Positions 16,789 to 24,256 of a stretch of DNA of 64,000 bases are shown here, piece after piece. The notes below the pieces were generated by a model that was given only the letters and a program-made list of their open reading frames with translations, was not told where the DNA came from and did no database searches. Numbering within the stretch: the first letter of the stretch is position 1; the number at the start of each line of letters is the position of its first letter. Made by a program: the position numbers and the translations under genes. Source of the DNA: Georgenia_B sunbinii (GTDB lineage: Bacteria > Actinomycetota > Actinomycetes > Actinomycetales > Actinomycetaceae); assembly GCF_036421855.1 (NCBI RefSeq), contig NZ_JAZGOK010000005.1. The stretch is one strand, 5' to 3'.

Positions 16789-17259
16789 TCAGAGCGGTCC
16801 CAGGACGTCGCGCGGGGCCGCGTTGAGGGCGAGGGTGTCGAGCACCGTGAGTAGCTGGCGTTCCTCGTACCGGAAGTGGGACTCCATGATCGCGGCGATC
16901 CCCTCGAGGTGCCGGTCCAGCTCAGCGGGGGGCGCGGCGTTCCCGATTGCCGTCTGTAGTGCGGTGATGAGGTGCGCCATCATCGAGTGGTCCTGCTCCA
17001 GGTATCGCAGCGTCTCGCGGAGCTCGGGGTGGGCGGCGGCGATCGCGGGAAACAGCGTGCGGTCCTCGCCCTCGTGGTGCCCGGTCAGCGCCGTGCAGAA
17101 CCCGTGGCAGAACAGCAGCAGGTCGCGCGTGGCCAGCCCGGCCGCCTCGCCGTTGTCCAGGGCATCCCGGGTCACCCACAGCGCTTCGCGCAGCCGCTCG
17201 TGGACGCCACGCAGCTCGTGGCTCCAGGCGACAAGCCTGGTCTTCTCGCCCTCAGTCAC
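16789..17259 (-). CDS. Hemerythrin HHE-domain protein
   Basis: A 156-residue four-helix bundle with the di-iron ligands spaced as in hemerythrins: HELRGVHERLR, FCHGFCTALTGHHEGEDRTLFP, YLEQDHSMMAHLI and MESHFRYEERQLL. Likely binds O2 or NO, or senses redox; actual ligand unknown. GTG 17259 has no ribosome binding site of its own. A 12-codon ORF (17287-17252, MTPSFPSPSRD) with a strong GAAGGAG overlaps it in another frame, so translation may be coupled; alternatively one base is missing and the true start is ATG 17287. Confidence 0.88.
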   Translation of the reverse strand: MTEGEKTRLVAWSHELRGVHERLREALWVTRDALDNGEAAGLATRDLLLFCHGFCTALTGHHEGEDRTLFPAIAAAHPELRETLRYLEQDHSMMAHLITALQTAIGNAAPPAELDRHLEGIAAIMESHFRYEERQLLTVLDTLALNAAPRDVLGPL

Positions 17260-17390
17260 GTGAGGGCGAAGGGAACGACGGTGTCATCGTCGACTCTCCT
17301 TCGTGTTCGGCGCCTCCATGCCTGACACGGTCTGCCACCGGCACGCGACGCTGACACGACGATACCGGACGCAGGCTCTGTGGTCGCACC

Positions 17391-17585
17391 TCACTCATCG
17401 TTGCGGCTCAGGGCGCTGTCCCGGCTCGCGCGTGCGTTGTCGAGGAGCCCTACCGCGGCCTCCGCAGTCCCCCAGGACTGGCTCACGCCCGATCCCCCGT
17501 GGCCGACGTCGTGCACGCACACGGCGTGGGCGCGAACTCGTGGATCGTCGACGTCGTCCTCGGTCGCGGTTCCGATTGAGGCGGA
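17391..17585 (-). pseudogene. C-terminal scrap of a D-amino-acid-oxidase-like flavoenzyme
   Basis: About 60 codons ending at TGA 17391 contain VCVHDVGHGGSGVSQSWGTA, then EAAVGLLDNARAS. GHGGSGVSQSWG is the conserved FAD-binding C-terminal motif of DAAO-family oxidases (GHGGSGVTLSWG). Upstream the frame runs into non-coding-like sequence; the N-terminal about 250 residues are absent. 17586-17820 holds no other gene, but has a TACGAT hexamer near 17784 that may serve the HNH gene. Confidence 0.5.
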
Positions 17586-17823
17586 TCAGCGAGGTGGCCG
17601 ATAGACCGCTCTGCCGGACTTCACTGGACGTGTTCGCAGGGGAGCCGCTTCTGGAACGCCAGGCAGTGCCGCTATCGGACGCACAGCCATCACCCACGGC
17701 GAACGGCCGATGAATCTGGGGAGTGCTGACGGCGCCGTTGGCGCAGACCTGTGGATGGAAAAAATGGATGTCGGTGCCCTTCGGTACGATTGATACAAGC
17801 GTTCGACCACGGAGGTGAGCGGC

Positions 17824-19722
17824 ATGGCGGCAGTGGCATCGGCCCCGCCCGCTGGCTCGCCCGCGGCCTCACCCGAGCCGCTGGTGCTGTTGGCAGCCGT
17901 TCGCCGCAGCGTGGCCGCGCTGCGCCAAGGCGCCGCCAGTAGCGAGGCCGGCGGCTGGCCCCAGCAGACCCGTGAGTCCGCCATCACCGACATCGACGCA
18001 CTGCTCCAGGAGCTCACGCTCTACCGCGGTCGGCTGCTGCTCGCCCACCAGGAGGACGGCCGGTGGGGCTCGGCTCGCGACCGGGACTTCACCGACTGGC
18101 GAGCCAGGGAGACTGGCTCCGGTCGCGGTGCAGCGCTGGCCGACCTGCAGGTTGCCGAGGGCCTGAGGACCATGCCACCACTCGCCGACGCCGTCGAGAA
18201 CGGCGAGCTCAACCTTGAGCATGCGAAGACCCTGACACGTCTGCAGCGCCAGGCTTCGGGCGAGGTACAGCGGGCGTTGGCCGACGGCGGCCTGGCTCAG
18301 CTGGTCGACCGGGCCGCACGTGACGGGCTCACCGCACCGGAGCTCGGCAAGCAGGCGCGGCAGTGGGCAGCGCAGATCGACGCGACGGCCGCCCAGGCCG
18401 ACTTCAACGCGGTGCGGCGGCGGCGGTCGCTGACGCTGCACCAGCACAGTGGGGGCGTCAGGGGCGAGATCTTCCTCGACGCGGTGGCCGGCGCCGAGCT
18501 GCGCACCGCCCTGGACGCGATCAGCGGTCGGCCGGCCAAGGACGATGTCCGCACGCCGGCGCAGCGGATGGTCGACGCGCTGTCCACCATGGCTGAGCGC
18601 ACGCTGCAGGTCGGCTCCGACCTCAACGGCGCCCAGGTCCGGCCGCACCTGTCGCTGCTGGTCGGTGAGGAGACGTGGGCCGGGATCCTAGCCCGCCGCC
18701 AAGCTATCGAGGCGTCGCAGCAGGTCAGCGATGCTGACGATGCCGATGGCAGTAGCGACGATGCCGATAACGGTAGCGGCGACGCCGACGGCGGTGACGG
18801 CGGTGACGGCGCCGTTATCGCTCATGGCGGCTCAGCTTCGCTGCCGCCGCTGCCGGATGTTCCGCCCGGCCTGCTCGAGGACGGCGCAGTGGTCCCGCTC
18901 GTCGAGCTCGAGCGGATCATGTGTGACTGCGAGGTCACCCGCATGGTGATGAATGCCGAGGGTGTCCCGTTGGATGTCGGCCGCACCGAGCGAACCTTCA
19001 CCAAGGAGCTGCGCCGGGCGGTGACCACCCGTGATCGGCACTGCCAGTGGCCGGGCTGCCATATCCGGGCCTCGTGGTGCGAGGTCCACCACATCACCTG
19101 GTTCTCCCGGGGTGGCGTAACCTCGCTCGCTGAGGGCATCAGCCTCTGCAGCTTCCACCACCACCGGGTGCACGAGCTCGACGTGCAGATCACCGCGCTT
19201 CCCGACGGATTCTCGTTCCGTCGCGGCGACGGGTTCGAGCTGGGCACCACCCGCCGCAGCGAAGCGCCGGAGGTCCGCCTGCCCGCCGGGTCGGTCGCGA
19301 CTCGGACGGACTCGGCGGGTCTGGCCGCAACGCAGCCGAGCTCGGCGATGCAGGCGGCAGCATCCGACGGACTGTTCGCCGCAGACCCACCGGCACCACC
19401 GCCGATGGGGGTCGCGCCACCGCCGCAGAAGGCGGCCCCACCGCCGGGACGGGCGGCACCACCGCCGGGGCGGGCGGCCCCACCGCCGGGGCGGGCGGCC
19501 CCACCGCCGGGGCGGGAGGCACCACGAAGGGCTGCGGGACCACCACCACGGAGGCAGACCGCAGCACGACGGGATACGGCGCAACCATCACCGAGGGAAC
19601 TGGCGCCACAGCGAAAGTGGCCCACCTCGACCCAGGACGCGCCGGCGGGCGGCCCCACCAAGTTCCCCAGTACCTATGCAACCGCACCGCCGACCCTCTG
19701 GGACTCCGACCCGCCCTTCTGA
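17824..19722 (+). CDS. DUF222 / HNH endonuclease domain protein (13E12-repeat family)
   Basis: A 632-residue protein. Residues about 15-290 form the helical DUF222 region (ITDIDALLQELTLYRGRLL, AALADLQVAEGLRTMPPLAD). An acidic low-complexity linker follows (about 305-335, Asp/Gly-rich). The HNH domain (about 395-455) has RDRHCQWPGCHIRASWCEVH, then HITWFSRGG and SLCSFHHHRVHE, including the zinc Cys residues and catalytic His. The tail has six PPPGRAA-type heptads. ATG 17824 is preferred over GTG 17815 because GGAGG is about ten bases upstream. This family is multicopy in many actinobacteria; its biological role is unsettled. Confidence 0.9.
   Translation: MAAVASAPPAGSPAASPEPLVLLAAVRRSVAALRQGAASSEAGGWPQQTRESAITDIDALLQELTLYRGRLLLAHQEDGRWGSARDRDFTDWRARETGSGRGAALADLQVAEGLRTMPPLADAVENGELNLEHAKTLTRLQRQASGEVQRALADGGLAQLVDRAARDGLTAPELGKQARQWAAQIDATAAQADFNAVRRRRSLTLHQHSGGVRGEIFLDAVAGAELRTALDAISGRPAKDDVRTPAQRMVDALSTMAERTLQVGSDLNGAQVRPHLSLLVGEETWAGILARRQAIEASQQVSDADDADGSSDDADNGSGDADGGDGGDGAVIAHGGSASLPPLPDVPPGLLEDGAVVPLVELERIMCDCEVTRMVMNAEGVPLDVGRTERTFTKELRRAVTTRDRHCQWPGCHIRASWCEVHHITWFSRGGVTSLAEGISLCSFHHHRVHELDVQITALPDGFSFRRGDGFELGTTRRSEAPEVRLPAGSVATRTDSAGLAATQPSSAMQAAASDGLFAADPPAPPPMGVAPPPQKAAPPPGRAAPPPGRAAPPPGRAAPPPGREAPRRAAGPPPRRQTAARRDTAQPSPRELAPQRKWPTSTQDAPAGGPTKFPSTYATAPPTLWDSDPPF
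19396..19521 (+). repeat. In-frame 21-bp repeats (PPPGRAA heptads)
   Basis: Six consecutive 21-bp units encode PPPMGVA, PPPQKAA, then PPPGRAA three times and PPPGREA. The last four units are almost identical, indicating recent slippage expansion in the C-terminal tail of the HNH protein. Copy number may vary between strains. Confidence 0.8.
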
Positions 19723-19814
19723 GTTCCGGAGCCGGGGGCCGCGGTGCGGGCGCCGGNCGGGTCCAGGGCGCCGTCGGACCGACGACGTACGAACGCCGGC
19801 CGCGAACCCCTGGG

Positions 19815-20990
19815 CTACTGCCCCTTGACGTTGACGATCTGGCGAAGCTCGTGGTCGATCGTGACCAGGTCCGCGGCGTCGGCCATGACGACGTCGATGT
19901 CCTTGTAGGCGTCGGGGATCTCGTCGATGAACGCGGCCAGGTCGCGGTACTCGATGCCCTTCATCCGCCGGCGCAGGTCCTCCTGCGTGAAGCTCTTGCG
20001 CGCCTGGGTGCGCGAGTAGGCGCGGCCCGCCCCGTGCGGCGCCGAGCTCAGCGACATCTCGTTGCCCTTGCCGGTGACCACATAGGAGCGCGTGCCCATG
20101 GACCCCGGGATCAGACCCCGCACCCCTTCGTGCGCCGCGATCGCGCCCTTGCGCGACACCAGCCGCTGCTCGCCGAAGTGGTGCTCGACGGCAGTGTAGT
20201 TGTGGTGGCAGTTGACCTCCTCCAGCCGGCGCACCTCACCGTCGAGGAAGCGCCCGAGCTCGTCGACCACCCGGTCCATCATCACCTCGCGGTTGAGCCG
20301 TGCGAACTCCTGCGCCCAGTGCAGGTGCGACAGGTACTCGTGGAACATCGGGTCGTCCTCGGTGAGGTAGGCGAGGTTGAGGTCCGGCAGCTGCTCCTTG
20401 CGGTCCAGCGCCCGGTCCTTGGCAGCACTGATGTAACGCCGGGCGATCAGGTTGCCCACTCCCCTGCTGCCCGAGTGCAGGAACGTCCAGACCGCACCGG
20501 TCTCGTCGGCAGTGACCTCGATGAAATGGTTCCCGCCGCCGAGCGAGCCCAGCTGCAGCCGCCAGTTCTTCGCGAACGGGTCCGGCTTGACGCCCTCGTC
20601 CCGCGCCAGGCGTTCGAGCTCAGCCACCGCCTGCGGCGCCCGGCCCCACAGCTTGCGGTTGTTGTTCCCCGGGCTCAGCGGGATCGCCCGCTCGATCTGC
20701 TCGCGCAGCTGGGACAGCGGGCGGCGGGCCTGGCGCAGGTGCTCCTCGGTGAACTGGGTGCGTACCGCGACCATCCCGCAGCCGATGTCCACGCCCACGG
20801 CCGCCGGGATCACCGCGCCGACCGTGGGGATCACCGACCCGACCGTCGCGCCCATGCCCACGTGTGCGTCCGGCATCAGCGCGACGTGCGGGTCGACGAT
20901 CGGCAGCTCGGCGGTGAGCTTCGCCTGCGCCAGGGCATGGTCGTCGAGGATCGAGGCCCACGAGTAGAGCTTCTCGGTCAGCTGCTGCAT
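19815..20990 (-). CDS. rtcB: RNA-splicing ligase RtcB
   Basis: A 391-residue RtcB. Motifs are LMPDAHVGMGATVG, VGVDIGCGM (Mn-binding Asp/Cys), LGGGNHFIEV, LHSGSRGVGN, and HGAGRAYSR, whose His is the guanylylated residue in this family. It joins 2',3'-cyclic-phosphate and 5'-OH RNA ends using GTP and Mn. No archease gene is adjacent; bacterial RtcB often lacks one. Its likely partners are tRNAs or other RNAs damaged by ribonucleases; two ribonuclease-type toxins (MazF, VapC) occur nearby, but a functional link is only inference. A single N lies at 19757, in the gap with the HNH gene. Confidence 0.94.
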   Translation of the reverse strand: MQQLTEKLYSWASILDDHALAQAKLTAELPIVDPHVALMPDAHVGMGATVGSVIPTVGAVIPAAVGVDIGCGMVAVRTQFTEEHLRQARRPLSQLREQIERAIPLSPGNNNRKLWGRAPQAVAELERLARDEGVKPDPFAKNWRLQLGSLGGGNHFIEVTADETGAVWTFLHSGSRGVGNLIARRYISAAKDRALDRKEQLPDLNLAYLTEDDPMFHEYLSHLHWAQEFARLNREVMMDRVVDELGRFLDGEVRRLEEVNCHHNYTAVEHHFGEQRLVSRKGAIAAHEGVRGLIPGSMGTRSYVVTGKGNEMSLSSAPHGAGRAYSRTQARKSFTQEDLRRRMKGIEYRDLAAFIDEIPDAYKDIDVVMADAADLVTIDHELRQIVNVKGQ

Positions 20991-21014
20991 ATCGCCACCA
21001 TGCCAGGTCCGCGG

Positions 21015-21641
21015 TCAGCCCACCCGCCGCAGCGGGACCACCGCCGACGGGTCCGGCCAGTCCGTCGAGCGCCGCAGCTCGTCGTGGAAGCCCGGGACAT
21101 GGTGCTCCCAGAACCGGGCGCCGGCGTCGATCGAGTCGGCATACTCCGCTGGCACCACTCCGGCGGCGACGTCCGAGGCCCGGGCGAACTCAGCCTTGCC
21201 GACGAAGGTGACCACCCGGCCCAGCGGCGGGCGGACGGCGTCGGTGGCCTGGGTGACAGCGTCCGCGTCAGTGGCCTCGACGGCGTCGCTGACCCGGACC
21301 GCGTCGCTGACATCCACCGTCTCGTACCGCAGCTCGCGGGCTTCGAGCTGGATCAGCTGCGCGGCATCCACCGGCACGCAGATCCCGTTGACCGACTCCG
21401 CCGGTGCCGCCGACCGGAGGTTCGCGAACAGCACCACCGGCGGCCGGTCGCCCTCGCCGTCGAGGTACGCCTTGTCCGGCTGCGAGCCGTCGTTGGGAAA
21501 CGCGACGCCGAAGTCCCGACGTCGTCCGCTGACGACGGCCGGCACGCACTGGCGCCACGAGACGGTCGGCAGCGTGGCCTGCAACGACGCCGGCTGCAGC
21601 AGCGAGCCGTAGACGAACACGAACGCCGGTGGGGCGATCAT
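21015..21641 (-). CDS. Gamma-glutamylcyclotransferase-like (AIG2/GGCT fold) protein
   Basis: A 208-residue protein beginning with the fold's substrate loop VFVYGSLLQPASL. The conserved turn is VVSGRRRDFGVAFPN, and LEARELRYETVDV carries the catalytic-type Glu position. An unusual stretch at about 108-138 repeats V/SDAV, ATDA and QATDA units (Val-Asp-Ala-Thr-rich), probably a surface loop expanded by slippage. AAGGAG lies nine bases before ATG 21641. It follows rtcB upstream on the same strand by 24 bp. The substrate is unknown. Confidence 0.8.
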   Translation of the reverse strand: MIAPPAFVFVYGSLLQPASLQATLPTVSWRQCVPAVVSGRRRDFGVAFPNDGSQPDKAYLDGEGDRPPVVLFANLRSAAPAESVNGICVPVDAAQLIQLEARELRYETVDVSDAVRVSDAVEATDADAVTQATDAVRPPLGRVVTFVGKAEFARASDVAAGVVPAEYADSIDAGARFWEHHVPGFHDELRRSTDWPDPSAVVPLRRVG

Positions 21642-21759
21642 CGCGTCGCACTCCTTCCCGCTGCTGCGCAGAACTCCGTGCCGCGCAGAACTCCCCCGAC
21701 AACGTATCCAGCGCCGCCGCCCGGCGCGCGGTGTCAGACCGGTGCGGCACAGTGGACCC

Positions 21760-22494
21760 GTGATCCGACGCATCGAGCGCCGCCCCGAGTCCGGCGTCGA
21801 CCCAGCCGCGTGGCCCGACTCGATCCCCGCCGTCGGCCACCTGCTCTCCCGCGGCCTTGACCTGCCGGCCGGCGTCACGTTCCTCGTCGGGGAGAACGGC
21901 GCCGGCAAGTCGACCATCGTCGAGGCGGTCGCCGAGCTGCTCGACATCCCCGTCGACGGCGGGTCGAGCGACCACCGCGCCGGCGCCGACCGTGGCCGGG
22001 GCAGCGACCGCTCCGACCTCGCCGGACGGCTGCGGACCATCCGCGGCACCGGTGGGCACGGCCGCACCGGCTTCTTCCTGCGCGCCGAGACGATGCACCG
22101 CTTCGTCACCTACCTCGAGGACGCCGCGAGCATCGAGGGAATCCCGCCGGCGCCGCACCCGCTGCACCAGGTCAGCCACGGCGAGTCGTTCGTCGAGATG
22201 CTCACCGGCCACTGGGTCCGCCGCGCGGGCATCGTGCTGCTCGACGAGCCCGAGTCGGCGCTGTCGTTCACCAACACCCTCGCGCTGGCCGACGTCCTGC
22301 GCCAGCTGGCCGCCAGCGGCAAGCAGGTGCTGTGCGCCACCCACTCCCCGCTGCTCACCGCGCTGCCCGGCGCCCAGATTCTCCAGCTCGACGACGACGG
22401 CATCACCCCGGTCACCTGGGACGAGCTGGAGGTGGTGCGCCACTGGCAGTCGTTCCTCGGTGGCCCCGAGCGCTACCTGCGCCACCTGGGTTGA
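21760..22494 (+). CDS. Predicted AAA-type ATPase (ABC-ATPase fold, RecF/SMC-like)
   Basis: A 244-residue single-domain ATPase. Walker A is VGENGAGKST (about 44-53), the signature-like region is VSHGESFVEML, Walker B is GIVLLDEPESALS, and the H-loop is VLCATHSPLLTALPGA. This matches stand-alone AAA_21/ATP-binding proteins often annotated as predicted ATPases. GTG 21760 is six bases after CACAGT, a weak -10, so it may be leaderless. No membrane partner is encoded nearby. It is divergent from the AIG2-like gene. Confidence 0.85.
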   Translation: MIRRIERRPESGVDPAAWPDSIPAVGHLLSRGLDLPAGVTFLVGENGAGKSTIVEAVAELLDIPVDGGSSDHRAGADRGRGSDRSDLAGRLRTIRGTGGHGRTGFFLRAETMHRFVTYLEDAASIEGIPPAPHPLHQVSHGESFVEMLTGHWVRRAGIVLLDEPESALSFTNTLALADVLRQLAASGKQVLCATHSPLLTALPGAQILQLDDDGITPVTWDELEVVRHWQSFLGGPERYLRHLG

Positions 22495-22545
22495 CCAGCC
22501 CGTCTCACCTGTCGGGACGCAACCGGCGGGGCGTCTTGCCTGCCG

Positions 22546-22583
22546 GGCGCCGGTCGACCGGCGCCGATGGGCGCTCCTAGCGT
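22546..22583 (+). promoter_or_regulatory. Promoter and palindromic operator of the thiosulfate uptake operon
   Basis: GGCGCCGGTCGACCGGCGCC (22546-22565) is a perfect 20-bp palindrome. It contains a -35-like TCGACC (22554-22559), which is 18 bp from a TAGCGT -10 box (22578-22583). A factor bound to the palindrome would compete with RNA polymerase. The predicted leader RNA before tsuA is about 285 nt. Confidence 0.5.
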
Positions 22584-22624
22584 CTGCGCCACGGTCGAAC
22601 AGCCGTGAACAGGGGGACACCACT

Positions 22625-22696
22625 ATGCCGTTCTTGAGGCAGACCACGCCGCTGAGCATCGACGCTCGTTGTCGGTGTACCGGCGAGTGTCGGTGA
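22625..22696 (+). CDS. Cysteine-rich leader peptide upstream of tsuA
   Basis: A 23-codon ORF starting at ATG 22625 behind AGGGGG, reading MPFLRQTTPLSIDARCRCTG then ECR and stop. All three Cys codons are TGT, which is unusual in this GC-rich genome, and they cluster in the last eight codons with rare GCT and CGT. Such peptides are known in actinobacteria as cysteine-sensing attenuators before sulfur genes. Here the next genes import and carry thiosulfate sulfur. Not proven to be translated. Confidence 0.5.
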   Translation: MPFLRQTTPLSIDARCRCTGECR

Positions 22697-22769
22697 CCCC
22701 GCTCGCCTGATCGGCTCGAGCAGCCCGACCCCGGCGGTGCGCCGGCTCCTTCGCACCTTCGTCACCACC

Positions 22770-22805
22770 GCGCAGCGGCCCACGGGGCGCTGCGCCCTGC
22801 CCGTG
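22770..22805 (+). promoter_or_regulatory. Two mutually exclusive hairpins, candidate attenuator
   Basis: GCGCAGCG (22770-22777) can pair with CGCTGCGC (22788-22795). CACGGG (22781-22786) can pair with CCCGTG (22800-22805). The right arm of the first and left arm of the second interleave, so only one can form at a time. The element lies between the leader peptide stop and the tsuA ribosome binding site, where a ribosome-controlled switch would be expected. Confidence 0.4.
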
Positions 22806-22874
22806 TGTTCCTGCCACGGCGCCCATCGAGCTGTCGCGGTCTCGACCGCATCACTCCGCAAAGGAGCTCCACCC

Positions 22875-23930
22875 ATGGTCCTCACCGGACTCGCCGTCGG
22901 CGGTGCCCTCGGCTTTGCCATGCAACGCGGCCGGTTCTGTGTCACCGGCGCCTTTCGGGACGTGTGGATCGGGCGCAACACGCGCTGGATCACCGCCTTC
23001 CTCATCGTTATCGCCGTGCAGAGCGTCGGCATCTTCGCCCTCGACGCGCTCGGCGTCATCACGCTGTCGTCCGGCCCGCTCGCACCGCTGGCCACCATCG
23101 CCGGGGCCTTCATCTTCGGCTTCGCGATCGTGCTCGCCGGCGGATGCGCCACCGGCACCTTCTACCGCTCGAGCGAGGGCCTCATCGGCTCCTGGTTCGC
23201 GCTCATCTGCTACGCCGGGGCCGCGGCCATGATGAAGGGCGGCGTGTTCGGCGACTTCACCGCGGCCGCTCGCGCCCAGACCATCGAGGTCACCACGATC
23301 CACGACACGCTCGGCATCTCACCGTGGTGGCTGGTCGGCGGGCTGGTCCTCGCCGTCGGCTACGCCGCTGCCCGCCACCTCGCCGCTGAGCCCAAGCTCG
23401 CCACCCTGCCGGCGCGGCGACGCGGCCTGGCCCACCTGCTGTTCGAACGTCCCTGGCACGCCTTCGCCACCGCCGTCGTCATCGGCGTCATCGCCATCAT
23501 CGCCTGGCCGCTGAGCACCGCCGCCGGCCGGCCGGCCGGACTGGGCATCACCACGCCCTCGGCCAACGCACTGACCTTCCTGGTCACCGGGGACATCGAG
23601 CTCGTCGACTGGGGCGTCTTCCTCATCGCCGGCATCCTCCTCGGGGCCTTCATCGCGGCCAAGGCCTCGGGCGAGTTCCGGCTGCGCGTCCCCGACGCGA
23701 CGACCATGGTCCGCTCGATCAGCGGCGGCCTGCTCATGGGCGTGGGCGCCGCGCTCGCCGGCGGCTGCACCATCGGCAACGCCATGGTCAACACCGCCCA
23801 GTTCTCCTACCAGGGCTGGCTCTCCTTCGGCTTCATGGTGCTCGGCACCGGGGCCGCCACCCACCTGTTCATCCTGCGCCACCGGCCCACCGCCACCCGC
23901 ACCCAGCAACCGTCCCTCGCGGGCGTCTGA
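22875..23930 (+). CDS. tsuA: Thiosulfate transporter TsuA (YeeE/YedE family)
   Basis: A 351-residue membrane protein with nine or more hydrophobic helices. The three functional cysteines of TsuA are present in the expected contexts: GRFCVTGAF (C22), LAGGCATGT (C91) and LAGGCTIGN (C298). In the characterised family these relay thiosulfate through the membrane by transient S-S-H contacts. AAAGGAG seven bases before ATG 22875 defines the start, although the frame is open further upstream. The TusA-like gene 14 bp downstream matches the known TsuA-TsuB pairing. Confidence 0.9.
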   Translation: MVLTGLAVGGALGFAMQRGRFCVTGAFRDVWIGRNTRWITAFLIVIAVQSVGIFALDALGVITLSSGPLAPLATIAGAFIFGFAIVLAGGCATGTFYRSSEGLIGSWFALICYAGAAAMMKGGVFGDFTAAARAQTIEVTTIHDTLGISPWWLVGGLVLAVGYAAARHLAAEPKLATLPARRRGLAHLLFERPWHAFATAVVIGVIAIIAWPLSTAAGRPAGLGITTPSANALTFLVTGDIELVDWGVFLIAGILLGAFIAAKASGEFRLRVPDATTMVRSISGGLLMGVGAALAGGCTIGNAMVNTAQFSYQGWLSFGFMVLGTGAATHLFILRHRPTATRTQQPSLAGV

Positions 23931-23944
23931 CGAAAGGAAGCACC

Positions 23945-24169
23945 ATGCCCATCACTCTCGAGACCTCCGGCCAGGTCTGCCCGTTCCCGCTCGTCGAGGC
24001 GAAGGACGCCATCGCGAGCCTGGCCGACGGCGACCACCTCACCATCAAGTTCGACTGCACCCAGGCCACCGACGCCATCCCGCGGTGGGCGGCGCAGGAG
24101 GGCTACCCGGTCACCGACTACCGACAGGTCGGCGACGCCGAGTGGTCGATCACCGTCCAGAAGAAGTAG
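23945..24169 (+). CDS. tsuB: TusA/SirA-family sulfur carrier (TsuB-like)
   Basis: A 74-residue protein with the two-layer alpha/beta TusA fold. The active Cys is in QVCPFPLVEAKDAI (C12, CPxP motif), and the end (YPVTDYRQVGDAEWSITVQK) matches SirA-like proteins. It should accept sulfur from thiosulfate brought in by TsuA and pass it to cysteine or other sulfur pathways. GAAAGGAAG precedes the ATG. A strong terminator follows. Confidence 0.9.
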   Translation: MPITLETSGQVCPFPLVEAKDAIASLADGDHLTIKFDCTQATDAIPRWAAQEGYPVTDYRQVGDAEWSITVQKK

Positions 24170-24198
24170 TCACCCGCCGGCTCCGTTCGCGGGTGGAA

Positions 24199-24229
24199 AG
24201 CCACGGGGTCCGACGAGGACCCCGTGGCT
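24199..24229 (+). terminator. Rho-independent-type terminator after tsuB
   Basis: A perfect 13-bp stem, AGCCACGGGGTCC (24199-24211) with GGACCCCGTGGCT (24217-24229), has a 5-nt loop and lies 29 bp beyond the tsuB stop. Only a short CCCATTT follows. It also faces the convergent coiled-coil gene ending at 24257. Confidence 0.8.
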
Positions 24230-24256
24230 GTCGCCCATTTAGGCGGGTACGGACGA

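Noticed and set aside
17824..19722. Homing endonuclease or restriction enzyme of a defence system
   Set aside because: DUF222-HNH proteins are common multicopy genes in actinobacteria; no methylase or defence partner is adjacent.
24199..24229. Riboswitch aptamer after tsuB
   Set aside because: A simple perfect stem-loop between converging genes is better explained as a terminator.
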